A stretch of 64,000 nt of DNA from an uncultured Kiritimatiellota bacterium (lineage in GTDB: Bacteria > Verrucomicrobiota > Kiritimatiellia > RFP12 > UBA1067): positions 62,001 to 126,000 of the forward strand of contig CAKTYZ010000002.1 in assembly GCA_934635225.1 (NCBI GenBank). The letters run 5' to 3'. Below the pieces are notes generated by a model that ran no database searches, was not told the DNA's origin, and was given only the letters and a program-made list of their open reading frames with translations. A program made the position numbers and the translations under genes. Shown here piece after piece: positions 18,513-28,719 of the stretch. The number at the start of each line of letters is the position of its first letter. The stretch's first letter is position 1.

Positions 18513-21500
18513 TCACGGCGTATCGTCCTCCAGAATGCCCTCGTAAGTGGACTTCTTGTTCAGCATCTCCACCGAGACCGGAGGCCGCGATTCGTCGAGC
18601 CGCCACTTGAAGTACATCGACGTGCCCCGATAGCCCGTCCAGCCATAGCTGTGGCCGGGCGACGAAAGCGAGAACGGATCGAGAATCTCGATGATCGCCG
18701 TGCAGTCGGCGTCGAAACTGTCGGGTCCGAACGTGAACCAGCGGAACGGCAGGAAATTGTCGTCTGCCAAACCGTTCTGCAACGCCGCCGTCACCTTGAA
18801 CGTCACCGACGTCCAGTTGCCGTCGAACGCGTCGGACTTCTCATTGCCAAGGCCCTGAAGGCGCATTGGCGCCAGCACGACGTTGTCCGTCGTGTTCGAG
18901 AGGTAAAGCTTCACTTTCACAAGCTTGTTCGTGTAGTGCTCCGTCCAGTCCGCGTTCCACACGCGCTTGCGGTAGATTGGCGTGCCGTCCGCTTCAATGA
19001 CGTCGCCGCGCAGCCACCAGCCCGGCTTCGTCGGGTCCATGTCAAGCCAGTACATCTCCTTGAGCGAAAGCGGCACGGGCGCGTTGTCCTCGCGCAGGCC
19101 CTTGTAGAAGCCAAGCTCGATCGGGCCTTCGGGGCGGTGGAGCGTCCCCGCCTCGGCACGTTCGGCGAGCCAGTTCGCGATGGCGGGCGAATAGGGGTCG
19201 TTCACGTCAAGGCCCGCGTCGAGCAACTGCGTGTTGACGCCCGCGCGGGCGACGACATACGTCGTCTCGGTGATGTTGTTCAGGTTGAGCGTGTACGAAG
19301 ACTGGCCCGCCGCCGCTGCGTTCGTGACGCCGTTCACCGTCAGGGCGCCGATGCCGTGCCACGGCCGGGTCGTGTAGACGATGTTCGTGTCCGCGCCCGA
19401 GTTGACGATGACAAACGTGTCGCGCGCCGTGTCCTTGCCGATGCGCTGCGAGAGCGCGTCGCCGACCACCTGCGCATAGACCCAGACGCTGTCGCCGCGC
19501 GGCTGGACGTACCAGCCCGTGAGCGGCTCCTGCCCTGCGTTGACGCGTCCGGGCGTGAACGGCATCTCGGCGGACCAGCCGCCTTCTTCGCCATGCGCCG
19601 CGCCCGTCACGCCAAACGAGGAGAGCGTACGACCGTCCGACAGCCAGTCGTTGTCATTGCCGGCAAAGTAGCGGCGCGGACTGTAGAGGACTTCGTTCAG
19701 TTCGCGCACGAGGTTCGTGCCTTCGTACTGATGGATGTAATCGGTATACTCGGATCCGAACAACGTGTTCGTGCCGCCGACGACAATCTGCTGTTCGAGG
19801 ATGCCGCTCGGCCGATAGAGCGAAAATTCATACGGGATGTCGTATTGGAGCGACGAGCCGGGGAATGTGCTCGAAAGCGGGGTCCCGGTCCAGGTGCCGT
19901 CCGGTACAAACGGCTGGCCCGTCACGCTATCGACAAGGCGACCGTTCGCCTTTGTCTTCGGACTCACGAGCACGAGGAAATCATAGTCGCCGCTGCGGTG
20001 GCCGTCCGTTGACTTCTTCATCGCCGGCACGCCGTTCTGCCCGAGGACGGCGAGCGTGAGCGTCTTGTGGTTGATGTCCGTCATCTGCAGCCGCCAGCCT
20101 TCGAGATCGACGCCCCACGGCACGGCGAGTTCAATGAACTGGTTGGTGACGCTGCGGTAGTCGCCGTCGTTGTAGTTCAGCTCGTTGATCCACACGCGGC
20201 CCGGCAGCACCGCGTCAAGGATCGTGTACGGCGAGAAGTGCGTGTGGTTCTGCCCATAGTCGTCGTTGTAGTCCACGGGCGCGTACCAGACCGGATTCGT
20301 CCACTCGATGCCCTCGACCGCGCCGTCGCCAATCGTCGCCGACAGTTCGCTCGTGCCGCCGCGCTCGTAGTAGTAGGCCGTGACGACGTACTGCACGACG
20401 GTGTTGCCCTTCAGCGCCGGCTTGATGATCGACGCGGGCACGCTTCCCGTCGAGCGGAAAACGTAGTTCGTCTTCGGCCCGACCTGCGTCAGGGCGACCT
20501 CGGGGCTCGCGCCCGGCTTGTCGAGCCACTGGTCGTAACCCCACGGGCTCGTCCCCGTAAAGGTGCGCAACGTCACGCGGAAGCCCCGGTCCGTGTCGAT
20601 GTCGTCCGCAAGCTGGTCCAGCCGCAGCTGCGTCTGAACGCCCCACGATTCGCCGCTCAACGGCTGCTGGTCCTTGCTCAGGATGTCTTCAACGATGCGG
20701 TCGTTGTCGATGCCGGTGCGGAACGGCCGCGCATAGACGAAGCCAACCTTCGAGTCCGTCTTCTCCGTGACGGCGATCTCGTCAAGGAGGACGCGCTGCG
20801 GCGTGACGCCCGTCGCCGGGTTGATCACGTTGTCCACCACGAGCCGGATGGACGCGAAGTTCTTCTGCGCCGGCGCACGGTATTCGAAGATCTCGTAGAC
20901 CGGCGTCGTGACCGTGAAGTTCGTGATCGCCTCGCCCCAGTCGATCGCCGCGCCGTCAGTCGCGCCGTAGAGCGTGACGGTCGCCGGCTTCATCGCCGCC
21001 GAATTCGTCTCGTAGAGACGCGCCCGGAAGCGGATCTGCCCGATGGACGCCTGCTTCTCGACGCCGTTCGTCAGCGTGTACTTGCCGAACGTCGGCGACT
21101 GCACGCACGGATTGACCTTGTCGTACTGCGACTTGTCGCCGAGAATCTGACGGAACGAATCGTTGAGACCCGCCGAGAGGCCCGAGCCGATCTCGCCGCC
21201 CGACGTGCTGACTGACGCGTCCGAGAGAAGCATGCGGCGTTCCGTATCGGACGTGTCACCCACGACGCGCAAGTTGAAGCCAATCCAGCTGCGCATGTCA
21301 ATCGCCGGCTCGTCGTGCACGTAGATGTCGGTGATCGTGATCGCGCCGTACTCGGGCTTGTCCAGCACGCGGCCCGCCGCCGCCTGCACGACGGACGGCG
21401 CAATGGCGACGCGGATGACGCCTCTGAGCGGACGCTCCGCGTGATCATGCCAGCCCAGATAGTATTCCTTCGAGCTTGCGCCCTTCAACTCGTCATAGGT

Positions 21501-24500
21501 GAACTCGCGCACGGTGATCCACTGCGGTACGACGGCCTCCGTTCCGAGCGGGACGGCGTTCGTCGAGTAGTTGTAGCCCAGCGTGCCGTTCAGGTTGCCG
21601 CTCACGTCGTTCGTCGCGACCTGGACGAGAAGGCGGCAGCCCTCCTGCACGTCCTTGTAGGAGAAGCCGACCATGCCGAGGCCGTTCAGGAGCGGCGAAC
21701 GGACAGACAATGCGCGCGCCGGGTTCGCCCGCGCCGGCTGGAGCGTGACGTAATGGTTCGTCACGTCACCCGAAACGTGCGCGTCCACGCGGCCCTGCGT
21801 GTAGGCGAAGTCGCGCGAAAGCCCTTCGAGGCCTTCGATGTCGAGACCGTTCCAGGCCGTCTGCTGAATGTCCCAGACCGTGACGTCCGTCGGCTTCGCG
21901 CCCGAAACGAGTTGCACGTGGCAGTTCGCGTTCGTCCGCAGCGTGACCTCAAACGGCGTCTCGTTGAAGGCGTAGCGCTCGACCGCGACCTCTTTCACCG
22001 TCGTCCATCCCCCACTGCCGTTCATGGGCTTGAGCTGAACCTTCACCGTCTGCGTGAGACTGTCTGGCGACTTGATGCCGTAATAGTCGTTGACGTTGCT
22101 GTATCTGTTCGTCGAGGCGACCGTGCGGCTCGGCGTGAAGACCCAGGCGTTAGCCGTCACGTTCTTGCCGTCGTTGACCGTGGCAGTTCCCGGCTTGTTC
22201 ATGAATACCACTTTCTTCGAGTCGGCATAGCCCCTCCAAAGCGGATATTCCGCCTGGTCAGACGCCGTGAGCGAAGTCCACGTGACGTTGGCCAACGGCA
22301 CGAAAGTCGTCCAGTGGCGCGGATTGATGAACTGGCCCGCGCAATTCGTCGGCAGGACGCCGAACGTGCCGAAGGTGTGCCGCGTCGGCGTATTGTCCAC
22401 ACAGGCGAGCGAACGGTAGGAGACATCGCTGAACGTCGCGCTCGTCGGACTGTTCTTGTCAACCGAGAGACCCGCGAGGACCGTCGTCGCGCCCGGCTGC
22501 TTCGGGTCTTCGCCAAGCGAGAGGTAGAGGCACCAGGTCTTCGGAATCTTCTTCGAAAGCTCACCGACCATGTTGCCCGACGAACCGTCGTGCTGCATCA
22601 GCGCACCCTTGAACCAGCGTGACGCGAGGCATTCGCTCTTGATCTCGCCGTCGATCAGATGCCACTTGTGGACCGAAAGCTGCAAACCGTCGAGATCGCG
22701 CCGCTCGACGCGGAACTCGTAGCACCCGCGCCCGGGGAAGTAGTAGCCGACGATGCTCATCGACGCGTTCGGCGCGTAGTCGTTGCCGTTCGCCGTTGAC
22801 ATGACCGCCGGGCAGACGAAGGTGTAGTCCTTCATCGTCAGCGTGTCGCCCGCATAGCACGGCGAGAAGTCCGCGAACGTGACGGCCTGCGCGAGGCGCG
22901 CCTTGAAGCTGATCTTCTCGATGCCCGGCGGCGTGTCGGACTGCGTGAAGGAGACGCTGCCGCGTCCGCGCCCCGCCATCTGCCAGGCGATGCCCGACTG
23001 GGTCTGTTTCTGGACGAGGTTCGAGGCCGTCAGCTTCGCGTCGACGAACAGGCCGTTCGCGCCGCTCCACTGGTGCGGCATCTTCTGCGAGATGTAGTCC
23101 GCCGTGTATTTCGGATAGCCGTCATTGATGTAGTTCGCGAGGTCGAAGTCCTCGTTCCAGTTCGAGTCCGTCGACTTGAAGAGCGACCACGTGTTCATGT
23201 GGGCGTTCGTCTGGATCATCTCGGCGACGCTCACGCCGCTCGTCTCGGCATAGCTGCCGACAAACGTCTCGCCGTCGCGCCGCGCGTCATGCCACTGGTT
23301 GAACGTCTGGAACTCGGCGTGGCCGACCGTGAAGACGCCGCTCTCGTCGTTGAACTGGAATTCGAGATAGCCCGACGCGCTGTCAATCGCGATTTCCTGC
23401 GGCGAACTCGTCGTCACGGCCTCGCCGCGTCCCGGCAGTTGCGTCACCGACGCCTTCGGAAACCACTGCGCCGAACCGCTCGGCCGCTCGCCCCACACGT
23501 CCCAGCGGTCAAGACCGTCGAAGAAGAACTTCGAGACGCCTTTCGCGCCGACAGGCACTTTCACCATGCCGCGCCAGAGGTGGTCGCCGACAAGCTCCAT
23601 CGGCTGGTTCGCCTCGAGGTCGCCCTGCAAGACGACATTCACGCCGCTCCACGGGCTGCGGCCCGCACGATAGCGGAAGAACCAGTCCTTCGTTGCGCTC
23701 AGGCGGTTCGTGACCGTGCCCGTCTCTTCCGAGAAAAGCCCGCCGAGCTTCAGCTCGCGTTTCGCGTCCGCGCCCGAGTAGTCGTAGTAGTCATAGTACG
23801 GAATCGCGGTGAAGCTCTCGAAGAAGAACTCCACGTCGCCCGACTGCGCGGGGAGCTCGAGAGGCGTCGCCGCGCGGTAGTTGTCGAACGGGCTCAGATC
23901 GACGGACCGCCACGACCCGTCCGCCGGGTCGAAGCGCTGGTCCAGATAACGCCAGCGATACTTCAGGCGCGCAAGCTGCACGAGAGCCTTCGGGTCGAGG
24001 TTCGTCACCGCGCTGACCCAGGTCGCGTTCGTCGCCCGCGCATAGATCTCGCGGTCGTTCACGGACGGGAACGGCACGCTGAACGCGCCCTCCTGACCGA
24101 TCGTGTACCGTCCCGTCTTCTCGGGATCCGACTTCCCGTACGGCAGGAGCGCGACAACCGACTTCGGATAGGAGACGATGATGTTGTCAACCGCAAGCAG
24201 GTAGTCCGTGAAGTCCGGCTCCGGACGGTAGCCGCCGCCTGCCGACGCGCCCGACGTCGCACGACGAATGCGGAAGCGCGCCGGGCCATGGATGTCGGCC
24301 GTTGCGCAGATGCGGAAAAAGTTGTTGACCGACTTGCCTTTGGCAATGTCGAGGACAACCTCGTCCGTCTCCGCGAGACGCGTGAATTCGGCCGCGCCGT
24401 TGTCGCGCTTGAGCGGCACGACCATCAGCCTCTGCCACAGGCTTTCCTTCAAGCGTCCGAACTCCTCGACGTTGCCGTATTCGTTCTCGCCCCGGCAGTT

Positions 24501-27500
24501 GGCGTCCGTCGGCGGCAGGCTGTTGCCCGCCTCGTCAAGGACATTCGTCACGACTTCGACGACAAGATGCGAGACCTCCGGAGGGCATGTGTCCGTTGTG
24601 CGCGTGTTGATCGCGTCAAAGTAGATGGTGCCGATGCCGTTCGTGTAGCAGGGCGAGTAGATGGCCGCTTCCGTCGTGTTGCGCAGGACCATCCACGTCG
24701 CTTCGCCGTTCAAGTTGCCCGTCGAGGTCTCCGTCATGCGCGGCAACGCCGTCGCCGAAGTCGGCAGAAACACCTTGGCATCGCCCTCTTGCGCAAGGCT
24801 CGCATAGCGGAAGGTATTGCCCAGATAGACGCTCGTGAACCGCCAAAGCAGGTTCGTTTGCCCCGCATCATCACGAAAGCTGAGACGGTGGTCCGTACCG
24901 GCGCCCGCCCACATCAGGTTGGGAAGCGACGACATCGTGTCATGCGTGCCCGTATGCGTCCAAAAGACAGGGTACTTCGCGGCGTCGGTCTGCCAGTAGC
25001 CTTGATCCGTCACCTCGTGTCCGGGCGCGGTATCCGAGTTCGCGAGCATGACGCGTCCCGAGAGCGTGAGGGACGGCGCCGCGCCCTGTAGGTCGTCCAT
25101 CGACTGCGAACTCATGATGCAGAAATCGACATGGCACTCCAGCGGCTCGTATTCAAGGTTGTGGTCAACAAGCTCGAAGCTGACGCGATACGCACCGCCG
25201 CGCGTCGGCATGTCCGTCAGTTCGGCCTTTGTCCCCGCATCAAGGAAACGCCGCGTGAACGTGCCGTCGGCAACCACGGGATCCGTGATCGTCGCGGGCG
25301 CCTCACCCTCGTTCCACATCGTCTTCGAGAGCGTCGGAAGGCGACGCCAGAAATTGACGCGGTAGCCGTTGCGCACGACAAGGTCGAACCCCGCATGGAC
25401 CTCGTCCTGGCGCGTATCCGCGTCGGACCGCTTCCAGTCGGCGAAGACCGAATCAGGATCGTGGTCAGGCACGGTCGTCGTCGCGCGCTGATACCAATAG
25501 AGACGAATGAGCTGGGGTGTCGCGTTCGCGCGCGGCAGACGCACGTAGACAACGCTTTCGCCACGCGTGTTCCAGTCCTTCTCGTCGCAGAAATACGGCA
25601 GGACGTTGCCGTCCGCGTCCGTAAAGGCCAGCGTCTGTCCGTCATCACCCGCGCGTTCGTAGAGGAAGCCCGGCAAACCCTTCTCCGAGAGCGTGACGCG
25701 ATACGGAAAGTTCGTGAGTTCAGCCGGAGACGAGCCGACGTACGTGAGGTTCGTGATCTCGACGTAATCGATGAAGCGGTCGCCGAGGCCGTTCACGATG
25801 CGGAAATCGGTGTAGACGCACGCGGGCGAAGCGACATGGTTGCCGTCCGACGGCACGGTCGCGCGCGCCCAGTAGCGCCCGATGGCCGTCGGCTTCTCCG
25901 TGCGCCACCGGTCATCAGGCACGTCAGCCGCCGCCGTGCCGTCCGTGTAGTCGGCATACGACATCTCAATCTCGACCCAGTCGGGCGCGACGGTCAGGAT
26001 CGGGCGCGGCGTCGCCGCGTCGGGCGTGCCGAACATCCAGTCCTTCTGGCGGAAGTCGCTCAACGTCACCGCGACGGGCGTAATCCGAAATGTCGCCGTC
26101 AGGGGCGTAAAGCTGTAGTTCGTCACGTCGGGCGCGGAGACGCGCACCCAGTAGGCGCCCGCCGCCGTCGGCCGCGCCGCCGTCCAATTGTCAGCTGTCG
26201 GCGTCGCGCCGACCTGCAGCTGATAGTCATAGGTCGGCGTCACCCAGTCGGGCGTGACCGTGCAGATCGGCTCGGGGACCGGCGTCGCCTTGTATTCCCA
26301 GTCCGCAAGCGTCAGCCCTGAGAACGTGACGGGGCGTTTTTCGATGGTCATCGTCACCGTGACTGCGTCCGTCGTGCCGTCTGGCCACGTCACGCCCGGC
26401 AACAGCGTCGCCGTCGCGACGTATGTGCCCGCATCCGTGCCGACATTCTCGCCCGAAACGGAATAGAACGCGTTCGGCTTGAGCGAATAGTGCGCCATGC
26501 GGTCATAGACGTAGGTGACCGTGGTCGCCGGCTTTTCAAACGTGCCCTCCATCGTCGAGGAGATTCGGACGTAGACGACGCCGTCGCCGCCCTTGCCCGC
26601 CGCGCCGTTGAAGGAGCCGTTGCCGCCGCCGCCCGAACCCGTGCCGTCCGCGCCCGCCGTCGCCGCCGCCGAGCCGTAGCCGCCCCTGCCGCCAACGCCC
26701 GATCCGCCCGCAATCGTGCCGCCCGTCGCCGTCGAGAGGTTGTAGCCGCCGCCGCCGCCGCCCGCGTAATACGCCGTCACGCCCGTGATGTCGCTCGCCT
26801 TGCCCGCGCCGCCGACCGGGTCGCCCGTCGAGGCCGCCGCGCCCGATCCGCCCGCGCCGCCGCCGCCGCCGCCGTAGAGCGCCGCGTCGCCCGCGCCGCC
26901 CGCGAAGCCCTGGCCGTCCGCACCCGCGCCCGCCGCCGAGGCCGTGAACGTCGAGCCGTCGCCGCTGTGCTGCGAGCCGCCGCCGCCCGATCCGCCCGAG
27001 AGCCCCGGACCGTTGCCGCCGCCGCCGCCGCCGCCCAGCGCCTCGATCCACGCCGCGCCGCCCTTCAGCACCGTCGTCTTGCCGCCCGCGCCGCCCGCCG
27101 TGATCGACGCGTACGACAGGGACGAGACGCCGCCCGCGCCGCCCGCGCCCACCGTGACCGCGTACGTCGCCGCCGACAGCAGACCGTCCCGCTCCACGAG
27201 GCCGCCCGCGCCGCCGCCGCCGCCCGCGCCGAACGGCTTCGTCGCCGAGGAGGGATTGCGCCGGCTGTTGCCGCCGCCGCCGCCGCCGCCGCCCACCGCG
27301 AGGACCCGCGCCTTCGTCGTCCCCGGCAGCGTGAACGTGCCCGCGCCCGTGAACTTCAGCAACAGGTCCGTGCCAATGCGGCCGACTTCCGCCGCGCCGA
27401 CATACGAGACCGGCACGCCCGAAACAAGCTCCGCCCCCGTCTTCGAGCCGGGCGCGACAATCGTCATCGTCACCGTGACCGCGTCCGTCGTGCCGTCCGC

Positions 27501-28634
27501 CCACGTCACGCCCGCCACTGGCGTGACCGTCGCAAAGTAGACGCCGACTTCCGTCGCCGTATTGTCGCCCGTCACCGTGTAGAAAGGCGACTCCTTGACC
27601 GCCGTATGGGCCTCGCCATCATGGTCAATGACTTGATCCGTCGGCTTGTCAAGCCCTCCTTCGATTGCCGCCGAGATTCGGACGTAGACGACGCCGTCGC
27701 CGCCCTTGCCCGCCGCGCCGTTGAAGGAGCCGTTGCCGCCGCCGCCCGAACCCGTGCCGTCCGCGCCCGCCGTCGCCGCCGCCGAGCCGTAGCCGCCCCT
27801 GCCGCCAACGCCCGATCCGCCCGCAATCGTGCCGCCCGTCGCCGTCGAGAGGTTGTAGCCGCCGCCGCCGCCGCCCGCGTAATACGCCGTCACGCCCGTG
27901 ATGTCGCTCGCCTTGCCCGCGCCGCCGACCGGGTCGCCCGTCGAGGCCGCCGCGCCCGATCCGCCCGCGCCGCCGCCGCCGCCGCCGTAGAGCGCCGCGT
28001 CGCCCGCGCCGCCCGCGAAGCCCTGGCCGTCCGCACCCGCGCCCGCCGCCGAGGCCGTGAACGTCGAGCCGTCGCCGCTGTGCTGCGAGCCGCCGCCGCC
28101 CGATCCGCCCGAGAGCCCCGGACCGTTGCCGCCGCCGCCGCCGCCGCCCAGCGCCTCGATCCACGCCGCGCCGCCCTTCAGCACCGTCGTCTTGCCGCCC
28201 GCGCCGCCCGCCGTGATCGACGCGTACGACAGGGACGAGACGCCGCCCGCGCCGCCCGCGCCCACCGTGACCGCGTACGTCGCCGCCGACAGCAGACCGT
28301 CCCGCTCCACGAGGCCGCCCGCGCCGCCGCCGCCGCCCGCGCCGAACGGCTTCGTCGCCGAGGAGGGATTGCGCCGGCTGTTGCCGCCGCCGCCGCCGCC
28401 GCCGCCCACCGCGAGGACCCGCGCCTTCGTCGTCCCCGGCAGCGTGAACGTGCCCGCGCCCGTGAACTTCAGCAACAGGTCCGTGCCAATGCGGCCGACT
28501 TCCGCCGCGCCGACATACGAGACGGTACCGCCGCCCGGCAATGTCTCCTCGCCTTCCGCCGCCGAAGCAGTGAGAGCGCATGCGCCACCCGCAAGCGTCA
28601 TCAACCAAGCAAAAACAGTCAAGACTCTCTTCAT
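18513..28634 (-). CDS. Giant glycine-rich surface protein (DUF2341, lamin-tail domain)
   Basis: A 3,373-aa protein. I prefer ATG 28634 over 28640 because GAGAG lies 9 nt before the former and only 3 nt before the latter. A signal peptide (KRVLTVFAWLMTLAGGACALTASAA) follows. Residues about 38-321 and 409-692 are two identical glycine-rich domains (VLAVGGGGGGGGNS... ending GGDGVVYVRIS), each followed by a diverged MBG/Ig-like module (VTVTMTI). A further MBG-like module and a DUF2341 domain (FPYRVTLSEKGLPGF, about 958-1048) come next. A long region without recognised families follows. Near residue 2810 is a lamin-tail-like domain (VWINELNYND, FIELAVPWGVDLEGW). The C-terminal part includes SMYFKWRLDE. 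It is presumably exported; partner and function are unknown. Confidence 0.85.
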   Translation of the reverse strand: MKRVLTVFAWLMTLAGGACALTASAAEGEETLPGGGTVSYVGAAEVGRIGTDLLLKFTGAGTFTLPGTTKARVLAVGGGGGGGGNSRRNPSSATKPFGAGGGGGAGGLVERDGLLSAATYAVTVGAGGAGGVSSLSYASITAGGAGGKTTVLKGGAAWIEALGGGGGGGNGPGLSGGSGGGGSQHSGDGSTFTASAAGAGADGQGFAGGAGDAALYGGGGGGAGGSGAAASTGDPVGGAGKASDITGVTAYYAGGGGGGYNLSTATGGTIAGGSGVGGRGGYGSAAATAGADGTGSGGGGNGSFNGAAGKGGDGVVYVRISAAIEGGLDKPTDQVIDHDGEAHTAVKESPFYTVTGDNTATEVGVYFATVTPVAGVTWADGTTDAVTVTMTIVAPGSKTGAELVSGVPVSYVGAAEVGRIGTDLLLKFTGAGTFTLPGTTKARVLAVGGGGGGGGNSRRNPSSATKPFGAGGGGGAGGLVERDGLLSAATYAVTVGAGGAGGVSSLSYASITAGGAGGKTTVLKGGAAWIEALGGGGGGGNGPGLSGGSGGGGSQHSGDGSTFTASAAGAGADGQGFAGGAGDAALYGGGGGGAGGSGAAASTGDPVGGAGKASDITGVTAYYAGGGGGGYNLSTATGGTIAGGSGVGGRGGYGSAAATAGADGTGSGGGGNGSFNGAAGKGGDGVVYVRISSTMEGTFEKPATTVTYVYDRMAHYSLKPNAFYSVSGENVGTDAGTYVATATLLPGVTWPDGTTDAVTVTMTIEKRPVTFSGLTLADWEYKATPVPEPICTVTPDWVTPTYDYQLQVGATPTADNWTAARPTAAGAYWVRVSAPDVTNYSFTPLTATFRITPVAVTLSDFRQKDWMFGTPDAATPRPILTVAPDWVEIEMSYADYTDGTAAADVPDDRWRTEKPTAIGRYWARATVPSDGNHVASPACVYTDFRIVNGLGDRFIDYVEITNLTYVGSSPAELTNFPYRVTLSEKGLPGFLYERAGDDGQTLAFTDADGNVLPYFCDEKDWNTRGESVVYVRLPRANATPQLIRLYWYQRATTTVPDHDPDSVFADWKRSDADTRQDEVHAGFDLVVRNGYRVNFWRRLPTLSKTMWNEGEAPATITDPVVADGTFTRRFLDAGTKAELTDMPTRGGAYRVSFELVDHNLEYEPLECHVDFCIMSSQSMDDLQGAAPSLTLSGRVMLANSDTAPGHEVTDQGYWQTDAAKYPVFWTHTGTHDTMSSLPNLMWAGAGTDHRLSFRDDAGQTNLLWRFTSVYLGNTFRYASLAQEGDAKVFLPTSATALPRMTETSTGNLNGEATWMVLRNTTEAAIYSPCYTNGIGTIYFDAINTRTTDTCPPEVSHLVVEVVTNVLDEAGNSLPPTDANCRGENEYGNVEEFGRLKESLWQRLMVVPLKRDNGAAEFTRLAETDEVVLDIAKGKSVNNFFRICATADIHGPARFRIRRATSGASAGGGYRPEPDFTDYLLAVDNIIVSYPKSVVALLPYGKSDPEKTGRYTIGQEGAFSVPFPSVNDREIYARATNATWVSAVTNLDPKALVQLARLKYRWRYLDQRFDPADGSWRSVDLSPFDNYRAATPLELPAQSGDVEFFFESFTAIPYYDYYDYSGADAKRELKLGGLFSEETGTVTNRLSATKDWFFRYRAGRSPWSGVNVVLQGDLEANQPMELVGDHLWRGMVKVPVGAKGVSKFFFDGLDRWDVWGERPSGSAQWFPKASVTQLPGRGEAVTTSSPQEIAIDSASGYLEFQFNDESGVFTVGHAEFQTFNQWHDARRDGETFVGSYAETSGVSVAEMIQTNAHMNTWSLFKSTDSNWNEDFDLANYINDGYPKYTADYISQKMPHQWSGANGLFVDAKLTASNLVQKQTQSGIAWQMAGRGRGSVSFTQSDTPPGIEKISFKARLAQAVTFADFSPCYAGDTLTMKDYTFVCPAVMSTANGNDYAPNASMSIVGYYFPGRGCYEFRVERRDLDGLQLSVHKWHLIDGEIKSECLASRWFKGALMQHDGSSGNMVGELSKKIPKTWCLYLSLGEDPKQPGATTVLAGLSVDKNSPTSATFSDVSYRSLACVDNTPTRHTFGTFGVLPTNCAGQFINPRHWTTFVPLANVTWTSLTASDQAEYPLWRGYADSKKVVFMNKPGTATVNDGKNVTANAWVFTPSRTVASTNRYSNVNDYYGIKSPDSLTQTVKVQLKPMNGSGGWTTVKEVAVERYAFNETPFEVTLRTNANCHVQLVSGAKPTDVTVWDIQQTAWNGLDIEGLEGLSRDFAYTQGRVDAHVSGDVTNHYVTLQPARANPARALSVRSPLLNGLGMVGFSYKDVQEGCRLLVQVATNDVSGNLNGTLGYNYSTNAVPLGTEAVVPQWITVREFTYDELKGASSKEYYLGWHDHAERPLRGVIRVAIAPSVVQAAAGRVLDKPEYGAITITDIYVHDEPAIDMRSWIGFNLRVVGDTSDTERRMLLSDASVSTSGGEIGSGLSAGLNDSFRQILGDKSQYDKVNPCVQSPTFGKYTLTNGVEKQASIGQIRFRARLYETNSAAMKPATVTLYGATDGAAIDWGEAITNFTVTTPVYEIFEYRAPAQKNFASIRLVVDNVINPATGVTPQRVLLDEIAVTEKTDSKVGFVYARPFRTGIDNDRIVEDILSKDQQPLSGESWGVQTQLRLDQLADDIDTDRGFRVTLRTFTGTSPWGYDQWLDKPGASPEVALTQVGPKTNYVFRSTGSVPASIIKPALKGNTVVQYVVTAYYYERGGTSELSATIGDGAVEGIEWTNPVWYAPVDYNDDYGQNHTHFSPYTILDAVLPGRVWINELNYNDGDYRSVTNQFIELAVPWGVDLEGWRLQMTDINHKTLTLAVLGQNGVPAMKKSTDGHRSGDYDFLVLVSPKTKANGRLVDSVTGQPFVPDGTWTGTPLSSTFPGSSLQYDIPYEFSLYRPSGILEQQIVVGGTNTLFGSEYTDYIHQYEGTNLVRELNEVLYSPRRYFAGNDNDWLSDGRTLSSFGVTGAAHGEEGGWSAEMPFTPGRVNAGQEPLTGWYVQPRGDSVWVYAQVVGDALSQRIGKDTARDTFVIVNSGADTNIVYTTRPWHGIGALTVNGVTNAAAAGQSSYTLNLNNITETTYVVARAGVNTQLLDAGLDVNDPYSPAIANWLAERAEAGTLHRPEGPIELGFYKGLREDNAPVPLSLKEMYWLDMDPTKPGWWLRGDVIEADGTPIYRKRVWNADWTEHYTNKLVKVKLYLSNTTDNVVLAPMRLQGLGNEKSDAFDGNWTSVTFKVTAALQNGLADDNFLPFRWFTFGPDSFDADCTAIIEILDPFSLSSPGHSYGWTGYRGTSMYFKWRLDESRPPVSVEMLNKKSTYEGILEDDTP
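26560..27410 (-). repeat. Glycine-rich domain direct repeat, copy B
   Basis: About 851 bp, identical base for base wherever I compared it with 27673-28523 (offset 1113 bp), inside the 3,373-aa gene. The flanking linkers are homologous but clearly diverged, so identity stops sharply at the domain edges. Strong strand asymmetry and GCC/GCG runs make the opposite strand open as well. Confidence 0.9.
27673..28523 (-). repeat. Glycine-rich domain direct repeat, copy A
   Basis: The first copy, nearer the N-terminus, of the 851-bp repeat described at 26560-27410. The repeat period is 1113 bp (371 codons), so the frame is preserved. Confidence 0.9.
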
Positions 28635-28660
28635 GTTCATCTTCTCTCTACAGGCGAAAG

Positions 28661-28685
28661 GTGCCACGCGCGAATGCGCGGGCAC
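28661..28685 (-). promoter_or_regulatory. Hairpin in the 5' leader of the 3,373-aa gene
   Basis: GTGCC (28661-28665) pairs with GGCAC (28681-28685), with an inner GCGC/GCGC pairing around a GAAT loop. It lies in the predicted leader of about 70 nt, between the -10 element at 28711 and ATG 28634, upstream of the ribosome site. It may affect mRNA stability; function is unknown. Confidence 0.35.
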
Positions 28686-28710
28686 AGTCCACCCAATGGT
28701 ATCAAAGCGC

Positions 28711-28719
28711 ATTATACCA
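28711..28719 (-). promoter_or_regulatory. Extended -10 promoter of the 3,373-aa gene
   Basis: The minus strand reads TGGTATAAT, a perfect extended -10. A start near 28704 would give a leader of about 70 nt carrying the hairpin at 28661-28685. A second, weaker TGATACCAT lies just downstream. Confidence 0.6.
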
